Positions 25,055 through 33,801 of a stretch of DNA of 64,000 nucleotides are shown piece after piece. The DNA is from Peptococcaceae bacterium UBA6116. Lineage in GTDB: Bacteria > Bacillota > Desulfitobacteriia > Desulfitobacteriales > Syntrophobotulaceae. The notes beneath the pieces were generated by a model. That model made no database searches and was not told the DNA's origin. It saw only the letters and a program-made list of their open reading frames with translations. Location of the stretch: the NCBI GenBank assembly GCA_002423425.1, contig DIWC01000063.1:20982-84981 (forward strand). Direction: 5' to 3'. How positions within the stretch are numbered: position 1 is the stretch's first letter; each line of letters opens with the position of its first letter. A program made the position numbers and the translations under genes.

Positions 25055-26119
25055 TTATCTCTTATACTTTAAAAAGTTCGGGATATCCACATTATCTTTA
25101 AACAGATTATAACTGTTGTTTTTGCTGTTGCTTTCCTGTCCGGTTTTCGGTTTCTTAATGACGGTTCTCTGGTCAAATCCGGTAGCAATTACAGTTACCC
25201 GCAAGTCATCCTTAAGGCTTTCATCAATTACTGCCCCGAAAATAATATTGGCTTCCTGGTCTGCGGCTTCGCCAACGATTTCTGAAGCTTCGTTAACTTC
25301 CATTAAGGTTAGATTCGAACCACCGGTGATATTCAAAAGAACCCCTTTGGCCCCTTCGATCGAGGTTTCTAACAATGGACTGGAAATAGCCTTACGAGCC
25401 GCATCTGCCGCCCGGTTCTCCCCGGAAGCCTGTCCTATGCCCATAAGGGCTGAACCGGTTTCGGCCATAATCGTTTTGACATCAGCAAAATCCAAGTTAA
25501 TTAGACCGGGAATTGTGATTAAGTCCGATATTCCCTGAACCCCTTGCAACAGCACATCGTCAGCTATGCGAAAAGCCTCTTGAACTGTAGTATGCTTATC
25601 AACAATCTGCATAAGCCGGTCATTGGGAATGGTAATCAAAGTGTCTACTTTGTCCCTAAGCTCCAGAATGCCTCTTTCAGCCTGCATGGCCCTCTTTCTG
25701 CCTTCAAAAGAAAAAGGTCTTGTGACCACTCCAACCGTTAATGCTCCGATCTCTCTGGCAATTTCAGCGACTACCGGAGCAGCACCAGTACCGGTTCCTC
25801 CACCCATACCCGCAGCTACAAAAATCATATCGGCTCCAAGCAAGGATTTTACAATTTCGTCGCGGCTTTCCTCTGCGGCACTTTGCCCAATTTCAGGGTT
25901 GGCTCCTGCTCCTAAACCTTTAGTTAATTTTATGCCTATTTGTATTTTTTCAGCTGCCCGGGACATTTGAAGAGCCTGAGCATCAGTATTTATACCAATA
26001 AAATCAACACCCTTGAGACCTGCGGAGATCATCCTGTTAACAGCGTTATTGCCACCACCGCCAACTCCAATAACTTTTATGCGTGCATACTGGATACCAT
26101 CATTTTCGAATTCTAGCAT
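25055..26119 (-). CDS. ftsZ: cell division GTPase FtsZ
   Basis: FtsZ is the tubulin homologue that forms the Z ring. The 354-residue protein has the GTP-binding motif GGGTGTG at residues 106-112, the GVGGGGNNAVNRM N-terminal loop and the T7-loop region NLDFADVKTIM. A short linker leads to a C-terminal tail (DIPNFLKYKR) that binds partners such as SepF. In B. subtilis ftsA directly precedes ftsZ. Here the upstream gene is sbp and no ftsA is found in the window. A TATAAT-like element near 26155 may be a local promoter. Confidence 0.98.
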   Translation of the reverse strand: MLEFENDGIQYARIKVIGVGGGGNNAVNRMISAGLKGVDFIGINTDAQALQMSRAAEKIQIGIKLTKGLGAGANPEIGQSAAEESRDEIVKSLLGADMIFVAAGMGGGTGTGAAPVVAEIAREIGALTVGVVTRPFSFEGRKRAMQAERGILELRDKVDTLITIPNDRLMQIVDKHTTVQEAFRIADDVLLQGVQGISDLITIPGLINLDFADVKTIMAETGSALMGIGQASGENRAADAARKAISSPLLETSIEGAKGVLLNITGGSNLTLMEVNEASEIVGEAADQEANIIFGAVIDESLKDDLRVTVIATGFDQRTVIKKPKTGQESNSKNNSYNLFKDNVDIPNFLKYKR

Positions 26120-26260
26120 TTTTCACCCTGCCTCTCTTTAATTAAATCCAATCCTATTATAATAAGACAATAAATCCTAGATACCTTTATACATTTAATA
26201 AACCCCAACTACATAATTTCTAGATGATGAACAATTATTCCTTTTTTTGTGTTAAAATAA

Positions 26261-26623
26261 TTATTTGTTTTTTTGCGGTTTATTAATAATATGACGGCGG
26301 ATAATGCTGATATTCTGAAATAATCTTGTACCAAATGCCACTATCGCAGCAAGATAAAGGTCAACCCCGATTCTATCTCCAATGAAAGCTAAAAAGCTTG
26401 CCATTATAATATTAACGAAAAATCCGCTCATAAAAATAGTTGTGTCGAAAGTCTCCTCTTTATAAGCCCGGATACCTCCCATCACTGCATCAAGAGCTAC
26501 AATGATTGCTACAGAAAAGGATTTGGCATAATCAACAGGAATGTTTAAAGGACTTAAAAAACCGATTACAAGTCCTAATATTAAACCAAAAATAGGCAAC
26601 AACCACATTTTCTGTCCCCCCAC
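26261..26623 (-). CDS. sbp: small basic protein Sbp (DUF1290)
   Basis: The 120-residue membrane protein has three or four hydrophobic segments (LLPIFGLILGLVIGFL, FSVAIIVALDAVMGG, FFVNIIMASFLAFIGD, LYLAAIVAFGTRLFQNI) and matches the DUF1290 small basic protein found between divIB and ftsA/ftsZ in Firmicutes. Function is unknown; context points to division. Its start shares one base with the ftsQ stop. Confidence 0.88.
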   Translation of the reverse strand: MGGQKMWLLPIFGLILGLVIGFLSPLNIPVDYAKSFSVAIIVALDAVMGGIRAYKEETFDTTIFMSGFFVNIIMASFLAFIGDRIGVDLYLAAIVAFGTRLFQNISIIRRHIINKPQKNK

Positions 26624-27354
26624 TATCGTCCCAAAACAGGTTTTCCCGCAGTGAGATCAATATATTTTATAGCTTTCTCCACCGTTTTAAACTCAGTGCT
26701 ACCAAGCAATTCCTCAAGAATTTTTAACTTTGCACTATATTCTTCCCCAAAACCCATCTTTACCTTTATTTTATTTGTGAGATAAATGAGTAGTTGTCCA
26801 TCCTCAGAAATGTGTATTTCACCAATAAGAGTCTTTAATTCCGACGATGCTTGTCCAATTACTAGCAAACCTTTTTGCAAATTCAGATTGCTTATTTTCT
26901 GACCCGGACCTATTGTCTCCGGCACCTCAACCCCGGTCAATACCGGGCAATCCTTTTGAGGCCAAGTATCGTAAACCCTCAATATTATCGCTTGTGAATC
27001 TACTTCTACCATTCTATCTTTGTTAAGGATCAAGGCAGCCGGAAGACGCTCCCGGATTTCCAGGATCAAGGTCCCAGGGTACTTTTTTTGGACAACAGCT
27101 TGGGCGATAAGCGGATGCAGTTTCACTTTTTGAGCTAAAACATTGGTATCAACCAGAAAAATATTCTCCCCCTTGACTGTTCCCAGCAGCTTTAAAACCT
27201 CATCCCCCTCAACATTATTTAGTCCTTCAAACCTGATATCTTTCACTAGGAAAAAATCAGATTTGGAAAACATGAATAAGGCTATGGTAATTAGACAGAT
27301 CAAAGCCACAATATATAAAAAGGATGCATTGGACTTGGTTTGAGACAAATTCAT
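26623..27354 (-). CDS. ftsQ: divisome protein FtsQ/DivIB
   Basis: FtsQ/DivIB is a bitopic divisome protein that works with FtsL and DivIC. The 243-residue product has a short cytoplasmic N-terminus and a membrane helix at about residues 13-30. An extracytoplasmic POTRA domain (LVKDIRFEGLNNVEGDEVLKLLG) is followed by a beta domain ending in KAIKYIDLTAGKPVLG. The motif KKYPGTLILEIRERLP near residue 85 is typical. Length is near that of B. subtilis DivIB. It sits between murA and sbp. Confidence 0.92.
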   Translation of the reverse strand: MNLSQTKSNASFLYIVALICLITIALFMFSKSDFFLVKDIRFEGLNNVEGDEVLKLLGTVKGENIFLVDTNVLAQKVKLHPLIAQAVVQKKYPGTLILEIRERLPAALILNKDRMVEVDSQAIILRVYDTWPQKDCPVLTGVEVPETIGPGQKISNLNLQKGLLVIGQASSELKTLIGEIHISEDGQLLIYLTNKIKVKMGFGEEYSAKLKILEELLGSTEFKTVEKAIKYIDLTAGKPVLGR

Positions 27355-27422
27355 TCTCTCCCACTTTGGTGTTGTGTTTCGTTCATTTTACAATAATCCG
27401 TTAATATGGTGCAAACATTATT

Positions 27423-28688
27423 TTATGGCTGCTTAACAACTCTTTGCATTTTAGCTCCAAGTGCCCTATATTTTTCTTCCAAGTTCTCATATCCTCGGTC
27501 AATATGATCTATTCTCTCCAGTACTGTTCCCTCCTCAGCGGCCAAAGCAGCCAGAAACAGCGCAGCCCCCGCCCGCAGGTCAGTTGCTTCAACAAACGCC
27601 CCCTCTAGGGTAGCTACTCCGCTAATCACTGCCGTACGCCCCTCAACCGTAATTTTTGCTCCCATTCTGACAAGTTCCGCAACATGTTGGAAGCGATTCT
27701 CAAAAATTGTTTCGGATACTATACTGGTCCCTTCGGCAATCGTAAGCAGCGCAAGGAATTGAGGCTGCAAGTCAGTTGGAAAACCTGGATAAGTTAAAGT
27801 TTTTAAGTCTAAAGACTTAAATCTGCCACGATGCTTAACCCTTACACTATCGCCATTAACAACTATTTCCGCTCCTCCTTGGCGGAGCTTGGCGATTACC
27901 GGGCTAAGATGTTCTGGAATGACGTTATCTACCAGGATATCGCCTTCGGTCATTACAGCCGCGATCATATGGGTACCGGCTTCGATCCTGTCAGGGATAA
28001 CTATGTGTTCCGTACTTTTAAGTGACTTGACACCGTCAATCCTGATAACATGAGTCCCCCCACCACGAACCTTAGCGCCCATTTTATTCAGGAGATTTTG
28101 CAGATCAACGATCTCCGGTTCCTTTGCTGCGTTACGCATTATAGTCGTTCCCTCGGCAAATACTGCAGCCATCATGATATTTTCCGTTGCTCCTACACTG
28201 GGAATATCAAAATAGATCTCCCCGCCCCTAAGCTTTTCAGCAACCGCCTCTATATAACCGTGTCTTTCCTTGACCGTTACTCCGAGCTCTATTAACCCCT
28301 TAATATGTTGATCCATCGGACGGTTTCCAATCGCACAGCCACCGGGTCTGGAAATTTTCACTCTGCCATTTTTAGCAATCATTGGACCTAGGATCAGATT
28401 TGAGGCCCGCATTTTTCTCATCAGGTCTTCGTCAATTGTCCATTCCTGTAAATTGGATGTATCTAAAACCAACTCATCTTGGTCTAATTTTGCCTTGCAG
28501 CCAAGATTCTTTAAAACTTTGATCATGTTTGTTATATCTGTAATCTGGGGAACCCCAAGAAGAACAGTCTTGCCCTCCGCTAGAATAGCAGCAGCCATTA
28601 ACGGTAAAGCTGCATTCTTGGCACCACTTGTTTTGACCCGGCCTACTAATCTTTGTTTTCCTGTAATGACATAACGATCCATCGTCAT
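27423..28688 (-). CDS. murA: UDP-N-acetylglucosamine 1-carboxyvinyltransferase
   Basis: MurA transfers enolpyruvate from PEP to UDP-GlcNAc, the first committed step of peptidoglycan synthesis. The 421-residue protein has the SGAKNAALPLMAA N-terminal motif. The active-site loop SRPGGCAIGNRP has Cys at position 118, so the residue alkylated by fosfomycin is present. It occupies the place between murG and divIB where B. subtilis has murB. GGGGGAGG precedes the ATG at 28688. No murB is in the window. Confidence 0.96.
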   Translation of the reverse strand: MTMDRYVITGKQRLVGRVKTSGAKNAALPLMAAAILAEGKTVLLGVPQITDITNMIKVLKNLGCKAKLDQDELVLDTSNLQEWTIDEDLMRKMRASNLILGPMIAKNGRVKISRPGGCAIGNRPMDQHIKGLIELGVTVKERHGYIEAVAEKLRGGEIYFDIPSVGATENIMMAAVFAEGTTIMRNAAKEPEIVDLQNLLNKMGAKVRGGGTHVIRIDGVKSLKSTEHIVIPDRIEAGTHMIAAVMTEGDILVDNVIPEHLSPVIAKLRQGGAEIVVNGDSVRVKHRGRFKSLDLKTLTYPGFPTDLQPQFLALLTIAEGTSIVSETIFENRFQHVAELVRMGAKITVEGRTAVISGVATLEGAFVEATDLRAGAALFLAALAAEEGTVLERIDHIDRGYENLEEKYRALGAKMQRVVKQP

Positions 28689-28840
28689 GTCTCCTCCCCC
28701 TTTACCTGTGTCAAATGCATTATGTTCACTCCCAGAATAATATGTACGCTCTTCACTGCCCCCCTTTCTTTACTGCATATGTTATGCACTTGAGGAAGAT
28801 AATGTGAAGAGGAAAATGTGAAGTAAATTTAGTTTTCAGA

Positions 28841-29950
28841 CTATCTCCAAGCAGTATGTAAACAGAGATTAACGATTCTGTCCAATGCCCCCGGATTAAA
28901 TATTTGCTTTGATCGGGCACTCATTTCTTCCAAAACAAAAGTATTGAAGAGAATTCTTTGTATAGCTTCCCAAAGAAGCAGTCCGTTCAAATCTTTATCA
29001 AGAATGACTTGAGCCGCCTGTTTGTTGGCAAATGCTCTGGCATTGTACTCCTGATGATTCTCGGCAGCATAAGGGTAAGGAATAAGTATGCCGGCTTTTC
29101 CCGCTGCCGATAATTCAGCAAGTGTTGTTGCCCCTGCCCTGCAAATGCAAAGATCGGAACAAGCCAGAGCCTCGGGCATATTTTTGATGTACTCCATAAT
29201 CTTCCACTGATCACAGTGCCAATCAACTCTGCTCCTATCCAATTCATCAATAATAATATTATAAGTTGCAGTTCCCGTTCCCCAGATTACCTGTATATCC
29301 GTATGTTCAATCAATTTGCTTAGCACGTAAACCATGGCCTTATTAATACTTAAAGCACCCCTGCTGCCCCCTGTCACCAGCAGGGTTTTTCTTACGGGAT
29401 TAAGCCCGAATTCAGCCGCGCCCGTCTTACGCTCGATTCTTCCGATTTCCTCTCTGACCGGAAGCCCAACTACTTTAATTTTTCCCTTGGCAGGAAAGTA
29501 CTGAGCGCTTTCAGGGAAAGCAAGCATAATATTTTTTACGAGTTTGGCTAAGAACTTGTTGGTCTTACCAGGAAGCGCGTTCTGTTCGTGCAAGAGGGTC
29601 GGAATGCCGAACAAAGCTGAAGTCAGTACTACTGGACCAGAAACATAGCCGCCGGTACCGACAACGAGATCCGGTTTAAATTTCTTGAGAATCTGCTTTG
29701 TTTCCCATAAAGCCATGACATTCGCACCGGCAGTCCGCATAGTTTCCATACTTAATTTTCTTGGCATCCCCTTCCCGGATATTCCTTTAAACTCAAGTCC
29801 ATTATCCGGAACAATTTTAGCTTCCATCCCATCTTTTGTCCCGACATACAATACTTCAATATCGCTGTGCCTGGCCAGTAATCCTCCGGCTACAGCCATA
29901 GCCGGATAAATATGTCCTCCGGTTCCTCCCCCGGTCACGATAACCCGCAA
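28841..29950 (-). CDS. murG: lipid II synthase, GlcNAc transferase
   Basis: MurG adds GlcNAc to lipid I on the inner membrane face to make lipid II. The 369-residue GT-B protein has the glycine-rich VTGGGTGGHIYPAMAVA loop at the N-terminus. It also has LVTGGSRGALSINKAM near residue 195 and the donor-binding CRAGATTLAELSAAGKAGILIPYPYAAENHQ segment. The start is a TTG at 29950, 8 bases after GGAGG and directly after the ftsW stop. Confidence 0.96.
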   Translation of the reverse strand: MRVIVTGGGTGGHIYPAMAVAGGLLARHSDIEVLYVGTKDGMEAKIVPDNGLEFKGISGKGMPRKLSMETMRTAGANVMALWETKQILKKFKPDLVVGTGGYVSGPVVLTSALFGIPTLLHEQNALPGKTNKFLAKLVKNIMLAFPESAQYFPAKGKIKVVGLPVREEIGRIERKTGAAEFGLNPVRKTLLVTGGSRGALSINKAMVYVLSKLIEHTDIQVIWGTGTATYNIIIDELDRSRVDWHCDQWKIMEYIKNMPEALACSDLCICRAGATTLAELSAAGKAGILIPYPYAAENHQEYNARAFANKQAAQVILDKDLNGLLLWEAIQRILFNTFVLEEMSARSKQIFNPGALDRIVNLCLHTAWR

Positions 29951-31060
29951 TCAAATAACCTCCTTAGTACCGGTCGCTGAAATATTCAGAAGCAACCCCG
30001 CCGCTATCATTGTAAATAAGAGCGATGTTCCCCCATAGCTTAAAAACGGTAAAGTTATTCCGGTCACAGGAAGAACCCCCGTAACCACACCCATATTAAT
30101 CATGGCCTGAATTCCTATCAAAGACGTTAACCCCACAGCAAGCAGCCCTAAAAAATTGTTCGGGGCATTGATTGCTGCTCTGAATCCACGCCAAATAAAG
30201 AGAGCGAAAAGCATTACCACAAGGGAAGCCCCAATAAAACCAAGTTCTTCACCAATCATCGCAAAGATAAAATCGGTATGATTTTCAGGCAGGTAAAGAA
30301 ATTTTTGTTTGCTCTGTCCTATTCCTAAACCGAATAAACCGCCTGGTCCAAGAGCTAACAAAGATTGAATAGTCTGGTAACCTTTACCTGATGGATCAGC
30401 CCACGGATCTAGAAAAGCAAAGATCCTGCGCATTCTATAAGGAGCTGCGAGAATAGCGGCAACAACCAGTCCTACTCCTGTCAGTCCTAAACCGAACATG
30501 TGCCATATTTTTGCTCCCACCGCTAAAAGCATAAAGAAAACGGCGGCAGCGATTACAAGCGTAGTTCCGAGGTCAGGCTGCAGCATAATCAGACCGCAGA
30601 CCACTCCCAATAAGGCTAAGGAAGGTACAATCCCTTTACGGAAAAACTTTATCTTATAGGGATCGGTTGAAAGAAATCTGGCCATAATCAAAACCATAGC
30701 CAGTTTGATTACTTCCGAAGGCTGGATAGAGAATATCCCCAGTCCAATCCAACGAGTTGCGCCATTTACTGTTTTCCCGACTCCGGGAATCTTAACCATG
30801 GCCAAAAGTAATAGTGCTGCATAAAGAATTGGTTTGGCCCATTTGTAAAGGAATTTCCAATCAATCAGTAATGCCACTGTCATGGCTATCAGGCCTAGTC
30901 CTACCCAGACAAGTTCAGCCTTAAAATAATGGTATGGGTCTTCATAATAAAGATAGCCTTTGACCGCACTGGAACTATAAGTCATAACGATACCTATTAG
31001 TAACAGTGCGAAGATAACGCCAAGCAACACTGGATCAACTTTCCGGTATTTGGCAAACAC
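29951..31060 (-). CDS. ftsW: FtsW/SpoVE-type lipid II polymerase (SEDS family)
   Basis: The 369-residue membrane protein has about ten hydrophobic segments and SEDS motifs such as GATRWIGLGIFSIQPSEVIKLAMV, GYQTIQSLLALGPGGLFGLGIGQSKQK, LPENHTDFIFAMIGEELGF and LPFLSYGGTSL. SEDS proteins polymerise glycan strands together with a class B PBP, here most simply SpoVD. FtsW and SpoVE cannot be told apart by sequence alone. The location between murD and murG matches spoVE of B. subtilis; no other SEDS gene is in the window, so it may serve vegetative division as well. Confidence 0.93.
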   Translation of the reverse strand: MFAKYRKVDPVLLGVIFALLLIGIVMTYSSSAVKGYLYYEDPYHYFKAELVWVGLGLIAMTVALLIDWKFLYKWAKPILYAALLLLAMVKIPGVGKTVNGATRWIGLGIFSIQPSEVIKLAMVLIMARFLSTDPYKIKFFRKGIVPSLALLGVVCGLIMLQPDLGTTLVIAAAVFFMLLAVGAKIWHMFGLGLTGVGLVVAAILAAPYRMRRIFAFLDPWADPSGKGYQTIQSLLALGPGGLFGLGIGQSKQKFLYLPENHTDFIFAMIGEELGFIGASLVVMLFALFIWRGFRAAINAPNNFLGLLAVGLTSLIGIQAMINMGVVTGVLPVTGITLPFLSYGGTSLLFTMIAAGLLLNISATGTKEVI

Positions 31061-31081
31061 CTTAGCTCCCCCCTACAAAAA

Positions 31082-32449
31082 TCAATTGGGTTCGCTATAA
31101 TGCTTACGCACCAAATCCTTAAACAATTCCCCTCTTTCCTCAAAACTTTTAAACATATCCCAGCTTGTACAAGCAGGAGACAACAGGACAATATCCCCTG
31201 GCTTGGCTTCAGTTATCGCTTTTTGCACACAATCTTCAAAACTTGTAGACCTGATTATTCTCTCAATGCCTATATTATTGGCGATTTTTTCCATCTCATT
31301 CGCTGCCTGGCCAACTAATATTAAAGTTTTTACTTTCTTTTTAGCTTCAGCCAAAAAACCGGTCATATCTAACCCTTTATTTTTCCCGCCGGCAATTAGC
31401 ACTATAGGCTCTTGATAAGACTGAAGGGCTTTAATTGAAGAATCCGGATTTGTTCCTTTGGAATCATTAATAAATAAAATATTGTTAAACTTACCCACAA
31501 TTTCCTGTCGATGTTTGACAGGCTGAAAATATTGAAGTACTTGAACAATCTGTTCATCTCCCGATCCCAACTCCAAAGCAACTGCAATCGCAGCCATAAC
31601 ATTTTCAATATTGTGCCTGCCTCGCAAAACAAGGTCGGAAGTTCCAATTATTTTCCTCGTAGAACAGTTAGTACTGCAAACAATATCCTCCCCATTAAGG
31701 TAGATCCCATTTTTCAATCTCTCTTTCAAACTAAAATAGACGATTTTAGCCCTAGTCAATGGAGCAAGCTCCTTAACTGCAGGATCATCCCAATTCAAGA
31801 TGGCAGCATCATCTCTAGTCTGATTCTGCAAAATGTTAGCTTTAGCGGCAATATAATTTTCCATAGTCCCATGACGGTCGAGATGGTCGGGAGTCAAATT
31901 CAAGATAACGGCAATATTTACTCTCAATCGGTCAATATATTCCAACTGAAAACTGGACAATTCAGCCACAACGATTCCACTTGGATTTAGATGCTCAACC
32001 TGTCCACACAGGGCCAGACCGATATTTCCCGCCACTACGGTTTCCCTGTTCGTAGCTTTCGCCAATTCACCGCAAAGAGTTGTAGTCGTTGTCTTACCAT
32101 TACTCCCTGTAATTCCTACTAAAACCGCAGCCGAATCCCTCAGGGCAAGTTCTACCTCACTCCAAAGCGGAATACCCTGAGAAAGAGCCTCTTGAATAAA
32201 CGAAAGCTGAGGGGATACCCCCGGGGAAAGGACCACCAAACCAGGTCTGATTTGCTTAATGTCAGGTTCCTTTGCCAAGACTAAATGCGCATCATCAAAT
32301 CCTTCCAATTCTTGCAGCCCTTCAAGTTTATCCTTAGCCTGGCGATCAGTAAGAAAAACCTCAGCCCCAAGCCCCAATAACTTCCGGGCTGCCGCCAGAC
32401 CGCTCTTGCCGCCACCAACTATCAGTACTTTTTTATCTTTGTAATCCAT
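31082..32449 (-). CDS. murD: UDP-N-acetylmuramoylalanine--D-glutamate ligase
   Basis: MurD adds D-Glu to UDP-MurNAc-Ala. The 455-residue protein has the N-terminal UDP-binding VLIVGGGKSGLAAARKL, the ATP loop GITGSNGKTTTTTL near residue 115, NLTPDHLDRHG and the C-terminal NDSKGTNPDSS. The open frame starts at 32500 within repeat-derived sequence. The ATG at 32449 follows GGGGGAAA and begins the family N-terminus. The dispersed repeat lies directly upstream. Confidence 0.96.
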   Translation of the reverse strand: MDYKDKKVLIVGGGKSGLAAARKLLGLGAEVFLTDRQAKDKLEGLQELEGFDDAHLVLAKEPDIKQIRPGLVVLSPGVSPQLSFIQEALSQGIPLWSEVELALRDSAAVLVGITGSNGKTTTTTLCGELAKATNRETVVAGNIGLALCGQVEHLNPSGIVVAELSSFQLEYIDRLRVNIAVILNLTPDHLDRHGTMENYIAAKANILQNQTRDDAAILNWDDPAVKELAPLTRAKIVYFSLKERLKNGIYLNGEDIVCSTNCSTRKIIGTSDLVLRGRHNIENVMAAIAVALELGSGDEQIVQVLQYFQPVKHRQEIVGKFNNILFINDSKGTNPDSSIKALQSYQEPIVLIAGGKNKGLDMTGFLAEAKKKVKTLILVGQAANEMEKIANNIGIERIIRSTSFEDCVQKAITEAKPGDIVLLSPACTSWDMFKSFEERGELFKDLVRKHYSEPN

Positions 32450-32486
32450 TGTAATTTCCCCCAGGAAATGTATTTTGTTAGTGACC

Positions 32487-32554
32487 TTGTATTTGGACAT
32501 TTGCCCCGCTCACCCCGCACCGAACCTGTCCACTCTGCAAATGTCTAAATACAA
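32487..32554. repeat. short hairpin element of the dispersed family
   Basis: Arms 32487-32504 and 32537-32554 are inverted repeats with 17 of 18 positions paired. They enclose a 32-base GC-rich loop that starts CCCGCTCACCCCGC. The same core begins the longer elements at 10900 and, on the minus strand, at 32665. It lies 8 bases from the longer copy in the murD-mraY intergenic region. Confidence 0.8.
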
Positions 32555-32562
32555 TAATATGC

Positions 32563-32672
32563 TGAGTGAGCGTTAAGCTGCGCCGTTGGTTCACATCAGG
32601 TATTACCCTAAGGTTTGGCGTAGTAGCGAAATCAGCAAGTGAGCAGCTCCGGCGCGGGGTGAGCGGGTAATT
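32563..32672. repeat. dispersed intergenic element, copy B (inverted relative to copy A)
   Basis: Read on the minus strand, this 110-bp stretch aligns end to end with 10899-11008 at roughly 80% identity by eye. Shared blocks include GCTCACCCCGCGCC-like, GGGTAATACCTGA and AACCAACGGC. A 79-codon frame at 32478-32717 is only read-through of it. The orientation is opposite to copy A. The element occupies most of the gap between mraY and murD and would be in the dcw transcript. Confidence 0.85.
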
Positions 32673-32709
32673 GCACAAATTCGAAAACACCCAAATAAGA
32701 AAACACACC

Positions 32710-33723
32710 TCACCCAATCATCTTCATAAATGCCATAAGACCAGCAAAAGCAAAAATAACTGCAGCTGTCCAAAAAACCATAACAACTTTCTTCTCGCTC
32801 CAGCCCCCTAGCTCAAAATGATGGTGGAGAGGACTCATGCGAAAAACTCGTTTCCCCCTTGTCTGAAAAGAAACTACTTGAATAAGGACCGATAATGCTT
32901 CAAGCACATACACTCCGCCAAGGATAATTAGCACAAGTTCAGTTCTGCTTAAAATTGCCAATCCGGCTATCGCTCCGCCCAAGGCCAGCGAACCACAATC
33001 GCCCATGAATACTCTTGCTGGGTGAGAGTTGAAGCGCAAAAAACCTAGACATCCTCCCACGATTGCTGCGGCAAAAATGGCAGGGTCACTGGAATTGACT
33101 GCTATTCCTTGGAGAAATCCCGTTTTTACGGCTAAGACGGAAATAACAATATACCCCAGCGCTGCTATCATTGTGCACCCTGCCGCCAATCCGTCCAATC
33201 CGTCTGTCAGATTGATGGCATTCGTAGCCGATACAACTACTAAAGCCAGAAGGGGGTAGTATATAATTCCAAGGTCTATTTCCAGTGAAGTGAACGGAAT
33301 CCCTATTACCGTACCCCTTCCCAGGAATTGAGCAGAAATTACAGCAAAAATCAAAGCTAACAGAAATTCGGCAGCCAGTTTTTGTTTAGCCCGCAGCCCA
33401 AGGTTATTTTTTCTTAAAACCTTAAGAAAATCATCCCAAAACCCTACTATAGCAAAAGCCAGGGTAATACCTAGCAATGACAATAGACCTGCCGAATAAG
33501 GTTTCTCCGCCATAATGAGAACGGAAACAACTATCCCGCAGAGAAAAATAAGCCCACCAATTGTTGGCGTCCCCGCTTTGGCAAGATGCCTTTGCGGACC
33601 GTCGTCGCGTATACTCTGGCCAAATTTTAAGACTCTGAGGGCCGGAATAAGGAAAGGTCCTACAACAAGGCTCACAATCAAAGCAATTCCTATCGTTAAG
33701 AAAATTTTTTCCGTCAATTCCAT
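32710..33723 (-). CDS. mraY: phospho-N-acetylmuramoyl-pentapeptide transferase
   Basis: MraY moves phospho-MurNAc-pentapeptide to undecaprenyl phosphate to form lipid I. The 337-residue membrane protein has about ten helices. It shows the acidic motif NLTDGLDGLAAG near residue 165, FMGDCGSLALGG near residue 240 and the HHHFE motif near residue 297. Codons are open to 33774, but the ATG at 33723 follows GAAAGGA and begins MELTEKIF at the first helix. Confidence 0.96.
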   Translation of the reverse strand: MELTEKIFLTIGIALIVSLVVGPFLIPALRVLKFGQSIRDDGPQRHLAKAGTPTIGGLIFLCGIVVSVLIMAEKPYSAGLLSLLGITLAFAIVGFWDDFLKVLRKNNLGLRAKQKLAAEFLLALIFAVISAQFLGRGTVIGIPFTSLEIDLGIIYYPLLALVVVSATNAINLTDGLDGLAAGCTMIAALGYIVISVLAVKTGFLQGIAVNSSDPAIFAAAIVGGCLGFLRFNSHPARVFMGDCGSLALGGAIAGLAILSRTELVLIILGGVYVLEALSVLIQVVSFQTRGKRVFRMSPLHHHFELGGWSEKKVVMVFWTAAVIFAFAGLMAFMKMIG

Positions 33724-33801
33724 ATTCCTTTCTTCACGGATATCTCTGTCTTGATTCCAATTCAACATTATCATTAATATCTTTTTATTAATGTTTTGTT
33801 A

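Noticed and set aside
31511..31990. 159-codon plus-strand frame inside murD
   Set aside because: Antisense shadow; composition is not protein-like and there is no ribosome site.
32478..32717. 79-codon minus-strand frame between mraY and murD
   Set aside because: It is repeat copy B plus the short hairpin. No ribosome site and no family; it overlaps the mraY end.
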